Origin: Opitutia bacterium
GTDB taxonomy: Bacteria > Verrucomicrobiota > Verrucomicrobiia > Opitutales > Opitutaceae
Length of the DNA stretch: 64,000 nt
Assembly: GCA_947461205.1 (NCBI GenBank)
Contig: CANHJG010000002.1
Span: 27,443-91,442 of the forward strand
Direction: 5' to 3'
The notes beneath the pieces were generated by a model that worked only from the letters and a program-made list of their open reading frames with translations, did not search any database and was not told where the DNA came from. The position numbers were made by a program, and so were the translations under genes. Shown here in pieces: positions 29,222 to 38,473 of the stretch (positions are counted from its first letter, which is position 1; the number at the start of each line of letters is the position of its first letter).

Positions 29222-30598
29222 ATGTCCCTCCGCTCCACCTTGCGCCCCGTTCTCTTCCTCGCCGCGCTCACCCTGCTCCGCGCCTCGGGCGTCTCCGCCA
29301 CCCCGACTCCGCCGAACGTCATCGTCCTCGTCGTCGACGATCTCGGCTGGGGCGACGTGAGCTGCCTGAACCCGGGTGCCGTCAAGACGCCCAACATCGA
29401 CCGGCTCGCCCAAACCGGCGTGCGCTTCACCTCCGGCTACGCCACCGCTCCGCTCTGCGGTCCCGCCCGCGCGGGCATCTTCAGCGGCGTCTACCCCCAG
29501 CGCTCCGGCTTCGTCGACAACGGCGGCGGCATCCCCGTCACCCAACCGCTCTATCCCGGCGTCCTCCGCGCGGCCGGCTACCGCACCGCCCTCATCGGCA
29601 AATGGCACAGCGCCGGCCCCCTGCCGCACGCCCGCGGAATCTTCGACGAAACCCTTTGCTCTCCCGTCTCAAGCCCGTTCATCGACTACCATCACCCCAA
29701 ACTCGCGCGCAACGGCGTCCTTGAGGAAAGCGACGACTACAGCACCGACCTCTTCGCCCGCGAAGCCGTCGACTTCATCGACCGCCACCTCACTAAACCC
29801 TTCTCGCTCACCGTCACCTTCAACGCTCCGCACATCCTCCGCGTCGTCAAAAACGCCCAACTCATCCGCCAAGACTACGACGAGGCCCTCGCTGCGGGAA
29901 AAATTCTCGACATCCCCAAGGTCCCCATGGCCCGGCCCGGCGAGGCCGAACGCTACGCGTCGCAGTTTCCCGGTGACACCGCCCGCGCCGATACCGTTGC
30001 GACCATCGCCGCCCTCGACGAAGCCGTCGGCCGCATCCTCGACAAACTCAAATCCACGGGACTCGATCGCCGCACCATCGTCTTCTTCGTCGGCGACAAC
30101 GGCGGTCATCCCGAAAACCGCAGTGAGAGTTTGCCGCTCCGCGACTACAAGTGGTCGCTCTACGAAGGCGGCATCCGCGTGCCGTTTCTCGCCACCTTTC
30201 CCGGTGTCTTTCCCGCCGGCCTCAAATTCAATCATCCCGTCAGCACCCTCGACATCTTCGCCACGGTCGCTGCGCTCACCGGCACCCCGCCACCCACCCG
30301 ACTCGACGGCGTCGACCTCACCCCGCACCTCACCGCTCCCACCCCCACCGCCCCGCACGACGCGCTCTTCTTCAGTATGAGCGGTTATGGCGCCGTTCGC
30401 CGCGGCCCGTGGAAACTCCTTCTCGCCCCGGACGGCGCGCCTGCCCTCTTCGACCTCGCCCACGACAAAGAGGAAAAACACGATCGGGCCGCCCACGAAA
30501 CCAAACTCGTTCACTCCCTCACCGCCGAGTGGAAATCCTGGCACGCCCCAATGCCGCCTCCCTCGCAAGCCTCCAAAAACGCCAAGAAGAAAAGCTGA
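29222..30598 (+). CDS. Sulfatase (formylglycine type, CGPAR)
   Basis: A 458-residue periplasmic sulfatase. It has a signal peptide (FLAALTLLRASGVSATP), metal ligands in VLVVDDLGWGDVSC, the nucleophile Cys79 in PLCGPARAGIFSGVYP, IGKWHSAGPLPHARG with both lysine and histidine kept, FVGDNGGHPEN, and YKWSLYEGGIRVPF. The C-terminus is lysine-rich (ASKNAKKKS). It is followed 79 bases later by the PVC-type haem protein on the same strand. Catalytic residues appear complete. Confidence 0.93.
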   Translation: MSLRSTLRPVLFLAALTLLRASGVSATPTPPNVIVLVVDDLGWGDVSCLNPGAVKTPNIDRLAQTGVRFTSGYATAPLCGPARAGIFSGVYPQRSGFVDNGGGIPVTQPLYPGVLRAAGYRTALIGKWHSAGPLPHARGIFDETLCSPVSSPFIDYHHPKLARNGVLEESDDYSTDLFAREAVDFIDRHLTKPFSLTVTFNAPHILRVVKNAQLIRQDYDEALAAGKILDIPKVPMARPGEAERYASQFPGDTARADTVATIAALDEAVGRILDKLKSTGLDRRTIVFFVGDNGGHPENRSESLPLRDYKWSLYEGGIRVPFLATFPGVFPAGLKFNHPVSTLDIFATVAALTGTPPPTRLDGVDLTPHLTAPTPTAPHDALFFSMSGYGAVRRGPWKLLLAPDGAPALFDLAHDKEEKHDRAAHETKLVHSLTAEWKSWHAPMPPPSQASKNAKKKS

Positions 30599-30677
30599 AG
30601 TTCTCGCCAACACAGGTCGGCAACCCATCTTCCCCGCTCGCTTCGTCGCTGCCCCACCTCGCCTGTCACCCGGCCCC

Positions 30678-33674
30678 GTGCTCCGTCACTTTTTCGCTCT
30701 CCTCTTGCTCGTTTTGGTGCTGGGCGGTGCTCACGGGATTTCATCGGCCCGCGCCGCCTTCCCGCCGCCGACCAACAATCAGGACATCACCGACCGGCCG
30801 CTCACGCCGCCCGCGGCGCTGCTCGCCCAGATGCACCTGCCGCCCGGCTTCAAAGCCACCCTCTTCGCCGCCGAACCCGACGTGCAGAATCCCATCGCCC
30901 TGTGCTGGGACGAGCGCGGCCGGCTGTGGATCGCCGAAAACTACACCTATTCCGACAATAAAGAGCGCTTCGATCTCAAGCTCCGCGACCGCATCGTCAT
31001 CTTCGAGGACACCGACAACGACGGCCGTTTCGATCGGCGCACCGTCTTCGCCGACGATCTTCAGATGCTCACCAGCATCGAGCGCGGCTTCGGCGGCGTC
31101 TACGCCCTGTGCCCGCCTCACCTGTTGTTCATCCCCACGGAAGGCGACCAACCCAGCGGTCCACCGCAAATTCTTCTCGACGGTTTCAGCACCACGGCCG
31201 CCAGCCGCCATACGTTCGCCAACGGTCTCAAATGGGGACCCGATGGCTGGCTCTACGGTCGTGTCGGGATCAGCAGCACGAGCTGGGCCGACGTGCCCGG
31301 CACTCCGCCGGACAAGCGTTCGCCTACCGCCGGCGGTATTTGGCGCTACCATCCGACCCAAAAAATCTACGAGCCCTACTGCCACGGCACCACCAACCCC
31401 TGGGGCATGGACTGGGACGAGCACGGCGAAATGTTTTTCATCAACACCGTCATCGGTCATCTTTGGCACGGTATTCAGGGCGCCCATTTCAAGCGGATGC
31501 ACGGCGACGACCCCTACCCGCGCATTTACGAACTCATCGACCAGCACGCCGACCACTACCACTGGGACAGCGGCGAGGCGTGGACCGATGTGCGCAAGCT
31601 CGGCGTCACTGCGGCGTCGTCCCGGGTCGGCGGCGGCCACGCCCACGTCGGCCTCATGATTTACCAAGGGACCAACTTCCCGCCCGCGTATCGCGGCCAA
31701 GTCTTCACCACGAATCTCCACGGCCGCCGCGTGAATATCGACCGCCTCGAACGCCGCGGCAGCGGCTACGTCGGCCAACACGCGCCCGACTTCATGACCA
31801 CGGACGACCCGTGGTTCCGCGGCATTGAAATCCAGGCGGGCCCCGACGGCGGCGTCTACATTCTCGACTGGAGCGACATCGGCGAATGCCACGAAAACGA
31901 CGGCGTGCACCGCACCTCCGGCCGCATCTACAAAATCACCTACGGCGACGCCACGCGTCCCACCGAAACCGATCTCACCCAACTCACCGACGCCCAACTC
32001 GTCGCCCTCCAGACCAGCGCCAACGAGTGGCTCGTGCGCATGGCCCGCTGGGAACTCCGCGAACGCGCCCGCCGACACCACGGCCTGCCCGCCGTCACCC
32101 AGCAGCTCCGCGATCAATTCGCCACCGCCCCCTCCGCTGCGAAGCAACTGACCGCGTATTGGACCCTCCAACAAATCTCGGCCTTTGCCCCCGATTCGGC
32201 CGCGCCCATTGCGCCGATGCTCGCGGCCATGCGCACCAGCCCGAACGAACACCTCCAGCGCTGGGCCGTTGCCTCCACCCCCGCCACCGCGCAGAACACC
32301 GCGAGCCCCTTCCTCCGTCTCGCCCGCGCCTCCACGCTTCCTTCGCTCGCCCCCGACGCCCGCGCCCAACTCGCCGCCCTCCTCCTCTCCCACCCGGAGG
32401 ACGCCACCGATCACAATCTCCCCCTGCTCTATTGGTCCGGCATCCGCGACCTTGCTCCGGCCCAACTTGTCGCCCTTGTCCCCGCGTGCCGAATCCCGCT
32501 GGTGCGGCAATTCATCACCCGCCGCGTCGCGGAAGATATCGATCAGGCTCCCGCACCGCTCAACACGCTCCTCGCGCTCAACGCCGAAGGTCTCGCCGCC
32601 GACATTCTCCGCGGCATGAGTGACACCCTCCGCGGCTGGAGCAAAGCCAGGAAGCCGGCTGGCTGGGCCGCCTTCGCCGCCCGCGTCACCGCCCTTCAGG
32701 ACGCCGCACTCACCCACTCACTCCGCGACCTCGAAGTCCTCTTCGGCAGCGGCCGCGCCCTCGCCGAAGTCCGCGCCGTCGCCCTCGACCCCAAGGCCAG
32801 CTCCGACCACCGCCGCGCCGCGTTGCGCACGCTGATCGAAGCCAAGTCCCCCGACCTCCGCAAAGTCTGCGAGTCGTTGATCGGCATCCCCGCCCTGAGC
32901 GTCGCCGCAATCCAGGGTCTCGCCTCCTTCGACGACTCCGCGGCAGCAGACCGCATCATCGCCCGCTACAGAGGCCTTGCGCCTCACGAGCGCCCCGCGG
33001 CCCTCGCCGTGCTCGTGTCGCGCCCCGCGTTTGCCGGCGTCCTGCTCAAGCACATCGAAAGCCCCGTCGAAAAAATCGTCATTCCCCGCGCCGATCTCAC
33101 CCCGGCCCTCGCCCGCCAGATCCGAAGTTTCGACGATGCCGCGCTCACGCAAAAACTCGCCGAGGTCTGGGGCGAAGTCCGCGAGTCCAGCGCCGACCAA
33201 CAACACCTCATCGCAACGCTCAAAGCCCAACTCACCCCCGAGTTCCTGCGCACCGGCGATGCGAGCCAGGGCCGCGTCCTCTTCGGCGCCGTCTGCGCCG
33301 CCTGCCACAAGCTCTACGGCGAGGGCCATACCCTCGGCCCTGATCTCACCGGCAGCGGCCGCCACGATATCGGCTACCTCATCGAAAACATCGCGGACCC
33401 GAGCGCCGTCGTGACCGCCGAAAACCTCATGACCGTGCTCACCCTGAAAGACGGCCGCGTGCTCAACGGTCTGTTGCGCGCCAAAACCGAACGCACGGTA
33501 ACCGTCCGTATGATCGATCAGGAGACGCGCATCGATCGCGCCGACATCGCCAAACAGGAGCAGCTTCCCGTCAGCATGATGCCCGAGGGCCTGCTCACCG
33601 CCTTGACCGACGATCAAGTCCGCCACCTCATCACCTACCTGCAGACCACGGCCCAAGTGCCGCTGCCGAAATAA
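30678..33674 (+). CDS. PVC-type membrane-bound dehydrogenase domain protein with C-terminal haem-binding domain
   Basis: About 998 residues. No ATG precedes the hydrophobic signal, so a GTG at 30678 (read as [20 protein letters not shown]) is taken as start. Residues ~50-420 are a propeller-like dehydrogenase domain ([55 protein letters not shown]). A helical HEAT-like stretch follows at ~430-850. The C-terminus is the small cytochrome-like haem domain typical of Planctomycetota and Verrucomicrobiota, with CAACH (Cys873) and [13 protein letters not shown]. The reaction is unknown; a periplasmic dehydrogenase passing electrons to the haem is the usual proposal. It sits between two sulfatases, suggesting oxidation of a sugar from the same polysaccharide. 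Confidence 0.88.
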   Translation: MLRHFFALLLLVLVLGGAHGISSARAAFPPPTNNQDITDRPLTPPAALLAQMHLPPGFKATLFAAEPDVQNPIALCWDERGRLWIAENYTYSDNKERFDLKLRDRIVIFEDTDNDGRFDRRTVFADDLQMLTSIERGFGGVYALCPPHLLFIPTEGDQPSGPPQILLDGFSTTAASRHTFANGLKWGPDGWLYGRVGISSTSWADVPGTPPDKRSPTAGGIWRYHPTQKIYEPYCHGTTNPWGMDWDEHGEMFFINTVIGHLWHGIQGAHFKRMHGDDPYPRIYELIDQHADHYHWDSGEAWTDVRKLGVTAASSRVGGGHAHVGLMIYQGTNFPPAYRGQVFTTNLHGRRVNIDRLERRGSGYVGQHAPDFMTTDDPWFRGIEIQAGPDGGVYILDWSDIGECHENDGVHRTSGRIYKITYGDATRPTETDLTQLTDAQLVALQTSANEWLVRMARWELRERARRHHGLPAVTQQLRDQFATAPSAAKQLTAYWTLQQISAFAPDSAAPIAPMLAAMRTSPNEHLQRWAVASTPATAQNTASPFLRLARASTLPSLAPDARAQLAALLLSHPEDATDHNLPLLYWSGIRDLAPAQLVALVPACRIPLVRQFITRRVAEDIDQAPAPLNTLLALNAEGLAADILRGMSDTLRGWSKARKPAGWAAFAARVTALQDAALTHSLRDLEVLFGSGRALAEVRAVALDPKASSDHRRAALRTLIEAKSPDLRKVCESLIGIPALSVAAIQGLASFDDSAAADRIIARYRGLAPHERPAALAVLVSRPAFAGVLLKHIESPVEKIVIPRADLTPALARQIRSFDDAALTQKLAEVWGEVRESSADQQHLIATLKAQLTPEFLRTGDASQGRVLFGAVCAACHKLYGEGHTLGPDLTGSGRHDIGYLIENIADPSAVVTAENLMTVLTLKDGRVLNGLLRAKTERTVTVRMIDQETRIDRADIAKQEQLPVSMMPEGLLTALTDDQVRHLITYLQTTAQVPLPK

Positions 33675-33693
33675 CCGGCTCCGTTCCTCTCCC

Positions 33694-35064
33694 ATGCTCC
33701 GCTCCCTCCCCGCCTCCGGCCTCGCCCTTCTTGCCCTGCTGTCGCCACTCATCGCGCAGGCGGCGGCACCCGCCAAGCCGCTCAACATCGTGGTCCTGTA
33801 CGCGGACGATTGGCGCTTCGACACGCTAGGGGTAGCCGGACATCCCGTTGTCCAAACACCCGCTCTCGACCGCCTCGCCCAAGAGGGCATGCGCTTCACC
33901 CGTAACTGCGTGACGACCGCGATCTGCGGCGTAAGCCGCGCCACCCTCCTGACCGGCCAGTGGATGTCGCGCCACGGCAACCCCGCATTCGCGATGTTCA
34001 CCACGCCGTGGGCCGAAACTTACCCCGGTCGCCTGCGCGCGAACGGCTATCACGTCGGCCACATCGGCAAGTGGCACAACGGTCCCTTTCCCCAGGAAAA
34101 TTTCGATTTCGGCCGCTCCTACAGCGGCACGCATTGGATCAAAGAGGCCGACGGCACGAAAATTCACGTCACCCAAAAGAACGAAAACGACGCCCTCGAA
34201 TTTCTCCGCACGCGTCCCACCGACAAACCGTTCGTCCTCACCCTCGCGTTCTTCGCCACGCATGCCGAAGACCAAAATCCCCTCCAGTTCCTTCCGCAGC
34301 CTGGCAGCCTGGCCCTCTACAAGGACGTGACGATTCCGGTGCCAAAAACATCGACCGACGAGTATTTCAAGCGCCTCCCGCCCTTCATCGCCAACGAGCA
34401 GAACGAGGGCCGCGTCCGCTATCACTGGCGCTTCGATACGCCGGAAAAATACCAGACGATGATGAAGAACTATTACCGGCTCGCGACCGAAGTGGACACC
34501 ACCTGCGGCCGCGTGGTCGAAGCGCTGCGCCAGCAAGGCATCCTTGACCACACCCTGGTGATCTTCACCAGCGACAACGGCTTCTTTCACGCCGAACACG
34601 GCCTCGCCGACAAATGGTATCCCTACGAGGAGAGCATCCGCACCCCGCTCATCGTCCGCGACCCCCGCATGCCCGCCGCCAAACGCGGCCAGACCAACGA
34701 CGACTTCACGCTCAACGTCGACCTCGCCCCGACCTTCCTCGCCGCCGCGGGCGTCGCCGCACCGGCGCGCATGCAAGGCCGCGACCTCGCTCCGCTTTAC
34801 CTCGCCGCCACGCCTCCCGCTTGGCGCACGGAATTTTTTTACGAGCACGCCACGATCAAGAGCATCCAGTTCATCCCCTCGTCCGAGGCCCTCGTGCGCA
34901 AAGAGATGAAATATCTCTATTGGCCCGATTTTAAATACGAGGAACTCTTTGACCTCCGGGCCGACCGCGCCGAAACCAACAACCTCGCCGCCAGTCCCGT
35001 GCAGTCGGCCGCCCTAGCCGAAATGCGCGCCCGATTCTCCGTGCTCAAAGCCGCCGCGCGGTAG
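33694..35064 (+). CDS. Sulfatase with variant CGVSR active-site motif
   Basis: A 456-residue secreted sulfatase-fold protein. It has a signal peptide ([18 protein letters not shown]), metal ligands in [24 protein letters not shown] with lysine and histidine kept, [18 protein letters not shown], and [17 protein letters not shown] at the end. The nucleophile Cys78 is present, but the maturation signature reads [11 protein letters not shown] with valine where the core C-x-P-x-R motif has proline. Similar variants occur in some sulfatase subfamilies, so the protein may still be matured; this cannot be told from sequence. It follows the haem protein by 19 bases and closes the sulfatase run. Confidence 0.88.
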   Translation: MLRSLPASGLALLALLSPLIAQAAAPAKPLNIVVLYADDWRFDTLGVAGHPVVQTPALDRLAQEGMRFTRNCVTTAICGVSRATLLTGQWMSRHGNPAFAMFTTPWAETYPGRLRANGYHVGHIGKWHNGPFPQENFDFGRSYSGTHWIKEADGTKIHVTQKNENDALEFLRTRPTDKPFVLTLAFFATHAEDQNPLQFLPQPGSLALYKDVTIPVPKTSTDEYFKRLPPFIANEQNEGRVRYHWRFDTPEKYQTMMKNYYRLATEVDTTCGRVVEALRQQGILDHTLVIFTSDNGFFHAEHGLADKWYPYEESIRTPLIVRDPRMPAAKRGQTNDDFTLNVDLAPTFLAAAGVAAPARMQGRDLAPLYLAATPPAWRTEFFYEHATIKSIQFIPSSEALVRKEMKYLYWPDFKYEELFDLRADRAETNNLAASPVQSAALAEMRARFSVLKAAAR

Positions 35065-35271
35065 ACTGCGAGGCCCTTTCGTTCCCGCACGACGACCAAG
35101 ACCGCCGGGACGTTGCCGCCCCGGCCCCTTCGCCCCCGGGCTCCTTCGCCCCTAGGGAGGCGTCTGCACCACTGCCCGCTGGCGTGAACGGGCCTCAGAA
35201 CTCACTCACGGCCCCATTCCGCAGCGCACCGCCGGAAAACCGCTCGACCACCGCCGCCGGGCCCCGACCGA

Positions 35272-36984
35272 TCAGGGAACGTCGTAAACTTCGAGGAGCG
35301 CCGAGCCCGGTTTTCCGTCCGCACTTTTTACCCGCATGGTGTACACTCCCGGCGCCAGTGAGAGCACGAGCGCCGCATCCCGGCTGCTTGCCTCCTGCAG
35401 ACGAAAGGCACCCGACCGATCGAACATCTCCGTCAGCCGTTCGATCGCGTCCGGATCGGTCCCCCAGCCTTCGTTGGTGGCAATCGCCGTACTGCCCTTA
35501 AAAATCGTCAACTGCGGCCGTTCCAGCGCGTCGGCCAGACCGAACGACGCCAGCGACGGTCCGATTGCCCGCACCAACACCTGCCGCGCCGCTTGGCCCG
35601 CAATCACGAATCCACTCGTGAGTGCATCTTCGCCGCCCGTCACCCGTGCCAGCATGGAAATATTGCTCAACGCAACGCCGGCGCTGCCCGCCGCGGAGGA
35701 ACTGAAAATGTAATTGAGCTTGTCCCCCTCACCGACCCGCTTGCCGATGAACCGACACGCGACACTCGGCCCACCCGTGTCAAAAACCTCCAGAATCCCG
35801 TACTGCTGACCGCCCATGATCGGACCGCCGGTGTAGGGCCCGCCTTTCTCTGCGCCGGTATGGGTCAGGGCCGCCGCATGCAGCACGGTCAGCGGCGCGC
35901 CGCCCCCGGTCGCATAATCGGAGTGGACGCCGTCATCGAAGGCCAGCCCATGCATATCGCCGGAGAGGATCGCCACGTTGGTGATTCGGTTGTCCCGGAT
36001 AAAATTGGCAATCTCCGTCCGCTCGGTCGCATAGCCTCCCCAACTATCCTCACCCAGGACCGCCGGCGCAATCCAGGGCATCGTCGAGACCCACAGCGTC
36101 AGCGGAAACCCGGCATCCCGTGCGTTGATCAATTCCTGTTTAAACCACGCCTTTTGCGCGGCCCCCAGCCGGCTCTTCGTCGCGCTTTCCCGCAGAGTCG
36201 ACCCCGCCGCGGCACTTCGCAGGTCGGTCAAAATCACCCGCACGCGGCCGATGGTGAAGGCCTGGGCCATCGCGCCGCCCGCGGGGGCAATCGGGTAGTG
36301 CGGGGTCCGTTCCCGGTAGGCGAACCGCGCCGCATCCCGCCCGATCGCCGCACCGTTCGAGTCGTTGCCACAAAAATCGTGATCGTCCCACATGTAGGCG
36401 ATCGCCATGCTGCGATAGAGCGCCGACTGGTTCGGGTGATTCAGCACCGCATCATAGTTCACCCGATAGTCTTCGATTATAGGGCTGTCTGTGTCGATGT
36501 AGTGCAAGTCGCCCATATGGATAAACATGAGCGGCCGCTCCGCCACGATCGCATCGAACGCCCCCTGATCGGCTTTCCGGAAGTCGCTGCACGAGGAAAA
36601 GGCAATTTTGAACGAACCGCGCCCCAAGGGGAACGTACGAAACCGGCCCCGCGAGTTCGGCTCAGTCCGGACCACGCCGGCGACTTCAATTCCATAAAAA
36701 TAATCCCCATCGGGTAGCAGACCCGAAACCGTCAGGGTCACGGTGTTGCCCGCCGTCACTGCCGTAGTCGCGCTCGCCGAGAACGTCGCCGGCGTCAACG
36801 ACGAGTTCACGCTCACCAGTAAGCGCACCTTTTGACCCGCCGCGGCCAGCCGCACCACGACACTCGCACTCGTTGGCGTCACATTTCCGCTCCATACACT
36901 GCTGACCAAGGGCGAGCTCGTCTGCGCGGACACGCCGCAGGCCAGCGAAACAAGGGTAACGAGGAGGATGATCCGGTGGAACAT
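35272..36984 (-). CDS. Secreted PhoD-like phosphodiesterase/alkaline phosphatase with C-terminal adhesion-like domain
   Basis: About 570 residues. The ATG at 36984 gives a standard signal peptide (IILLVTLVSLACGVSAQ); an ATG eight codons upstream is possible. Residues ~20-115 are an Ig-like N-terminal domain (SSVWSGNVTPTSASVVVR). The PhoD metallophosphatase core follows: FSSCSDF, HMGDLHYIDTD, MWDDHDFCGND, TDLRSA and LSGDMHGLAFD supply the metal ligands. Residues ~440-570 are a separate beta-domain with ISMLARV and RAIGPSLASFGL, a module seen at the C-terminus of many Opitutaceae secreted proteins. Release of phosphate from phosphodiesters outside the cell is the expected role. It is convergent with the sulfatase run. 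Confidence 0.86.
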   Translation of the reverse strand: MFHRIILLVTLVSLACGVSAQTSSPLVSSVWSGNVTPTSASVVVRLAAAGQKVRLLVSVNSSLTPATFSASATTAVTAGNTVTLTVSGLLPDGDYFYGIEVAGVVRTEPNSRGRFRTFPLGRGSFKIAFSSCSDFRKADQGAFDAIVAERPLMFIHMGDLHYIDTDSPIIEDYRVNYDAVLNHPNQSALYRSMAIAYMWDDHDFCGNDSNGAAIGRDAARFAYRERTPHYPIAPAGGAMAQAFTIGRVRVILTDLRSAAAGSTLRESATKSRLGAAQKAWFKQELINARDAGFPLTLWVSTMPWIAPAVLGEDSWGGYATERTEIANFIRDNRITNVAILSGDMHGLAFDDGVHSDYATGGGAPLTVLHAAALTHTGAEKGGPYTGGPIMGGQQYGILEVFDTGGPSVACRFIGKRVGEGDKLNYIFSSSAAGSAGVALSNISMLARVTGGEDALTSGFVIAGQAARQVLVRAIGPSLASFGLADALERPQLTIFKGSTAIATNEGWGTDPDAIERLTEMFDRSGAFRLQEASSRDAALVLSLAPGVYTMRVKSADGKPGSALLEVYDVP

Positions 36985-37358
36985 ACCTAGGGTGCAGAGG
37001 ACCCTCATTCGCTCCGCCCGAAGAGCAAGGGAAATTTAGGCTGATCGGTGTAAAACGCCGCACCTGCGATCGCCCCCGAACCACGCTGCGCAAATTATTT
37101 CCCGCTGAATCAGCCTTAACTGATTGAAAAGAGCTTCCTTCCGTTTCAACCGAACTGCGCCGGCCCGCCAAGGGCCGGGCGCAACTCGGTGTCCTGCCGC
37201 GCTCGGTGTCCCCGGGTGCGCCGGTCGCCCGACGCTCACTCAACCGTGGGCTCCTGCCTCCAGCCTTCCCCGCGACACCTCCACGGTTCGGTGCAGGGCG
37301 GACATAAAGACGCCTCGCCGAGCGATTCCCCGCAAAACCGCCCCGGCCAGCCCTGCGC
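36985..37358. other. Intergenic region upstream of the PhoD-like gene
   Basis: 374 bases without a recognisable gene. It holds the promoter side of the PhoD-like gene and the 3' side of the lipoprotein gene. An 8-bp inverted repeat (AGGCTGAT at 37038-37045 and ATCAGCCT at 37109-37116) is present, but too short and too widely spaced to call an operator. Nothing else was identified. Confidence 0.4.
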
Positions 37359-37853
37359 TTACGGCTCGCGCACGAACTCGACCTCGTAGGTCTGCTGCAT
37401 CTGAGCCTGAAGATACGTTCCGACCAGCCGATCCTTGTCTGCCGCGTAAGTGAGCTTGTAAACGCAACCCGGATAATTCTCATCGCGCAGTTCGACCTTT
37501 ACGCGGATCTCCGCTCCCTCCGCGCTGACCGTTGCCCACGCGACCTTAATCGGATTGGGATTGAAATATCCGGCCTCCGCGCGGCCGTCGGCTGCGATCG
37601 CCGTGATCGCCAAAATGTAGCCGCCGTCGGGCCGCAACCAACGCCCTTTGACCTTTGCCCCACTCGCCGCGGGCGCAGCCGGGGGCGGGGGCGCGGCCGG
37701 CGCCGGGACCGCCGCCGTCGGACTGGCCGGTGCCGGCGCCGGCGTGGACGCAGGCTCTTGCCGTTGACAACCGGCGAACAGTGCCAACCCCAAAACTACC
37801 CGGCTCAGCGCAAACCACGAATTCGGAGGAGAGATGGACGAGAAAGTCGGCAT
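37359..37853 (-). CDS. Putative lipoprotein of unknown function
   Basis: About 164 residues. From the ATG at 37853 a hydrophobic stretch (SRVVLGLALFAGC) ends in a lipobox with Cys29, so the mature protein should be a lipid-anchored envelope protein. An ATG 11 codons upstream is also in frame. Residues ~32-70 are a flexible Ala/Pro linker. The remaining ~90 residues form a compact beta-rich domain (VKGRWLRPDGGYILAI, GYFNPNPIKVAWATV, YKLTYAADKDRLVGTYLQ). I do not recognise the family; phrases of the type D-R-L-V-G-T-Y resemble small extracytoplasmic beta-sandwich proteins. No operon partner is evident. Confidence 0.7.
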   Translation of the reverse strand: MPTFSSISPPNSWFALSRVVLGLALFAGCQRQEPASTPAPAPASPTAAVPAPAAPPPPAAPAASGAKVKGRWLRPDGGYILAITAIAADGRAEAGYFNPNPIKVAWATVSAEGAEIRVKVELRDENYPGCVYKLTYAADKDRLVGTYLQAQMQQTYEVEFVREP

Positions 37854-38027
37854 AGAAAAAGAGGGGGGCGTATGCACGGTGCACAAACCACCCGCGCGGG
37901 AACAGCCAAAACTGCGCAGACGCCGTCCGCGCGACCATCTTCCCGCTCAACGGTCACCGTTCCCTTCCGCCCCCGCTTCCGCTCCGGCGCCACCTCACCG
38001 CTAACGCTGCGGTGCCACCTTGTTCCG

Positions 38028-38423
38028 GTGCAGCGCTTCCCCGCCGTCGCCGCCGACCGCATCCGCGTTGACGCCCCCGCGCTCTGTCTCGTCCAACGCC
38101 CCGAATCCTTCGACGTGATGGACACCGAAACCCTGTTCGGCGACATTCTGTCCGATCCCGGCGCCGACATCATCGGCGCGCTGGGCATGGCGCCGTCCCC
38201 CGATCTCGGCGAAACCCTACGCCTTTTCCAACGCTCCCACGGCACTGCGCCCATCCTTGCGCGCCAAGGCATCGTTCATCCCATCGCCACCCTTTTCTCC
38301 ATCGCCCTGCTGCTCGAACGGCTCGACCACCCCGAGCCCCGTCGCGGCGCGTGCTTGATCACCGGGCCCGTTGCGGATTTCCTCGCCCACCCCGATAGCC
38401 CGCACCGCCGACCTCGGCGGTAG
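38028..38423 (+). pseudogene. C-terminal remnant of an isopropylmalate/tartrate-dehydrogenase-family gene
   Basis: Only the last third of a beta-decarboxylating dehydrogenase is recognisable: ALCLVQRPESFDVMDTETLF, GDILSDPGADIIGALGMAPS, RLFQRSHGTAPILARQGI and HPIATLFSIALLLERL. The dehydrogenase GDILSD aspartates are kept, but the E-P-V-H-G-S-A-P block is changed to QRSHGTAP and the whole N-terminal half is missing. The sequence before 38028 in the same frame has no family resemblance and no plausible start. It heads the decayed catabolic group at 38-42 kb, where an acid-sugar kinase is still intact. Confidence 0.8.
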
Positions 38424-38473
38424 AATCTCCACCGCCCCAATCGGTCATCTCGTCTGCCCTCCCTTTACTCCCG

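Noticed and set aside
37038..37116. Inverted repeat AGGCTGAT ... ATCAGCCT upstream of the PhoD-like gene.
   Set aside because: Only eight base pairs with a 63-base gap; not distinguishable from chance and not positioned like a known operator.
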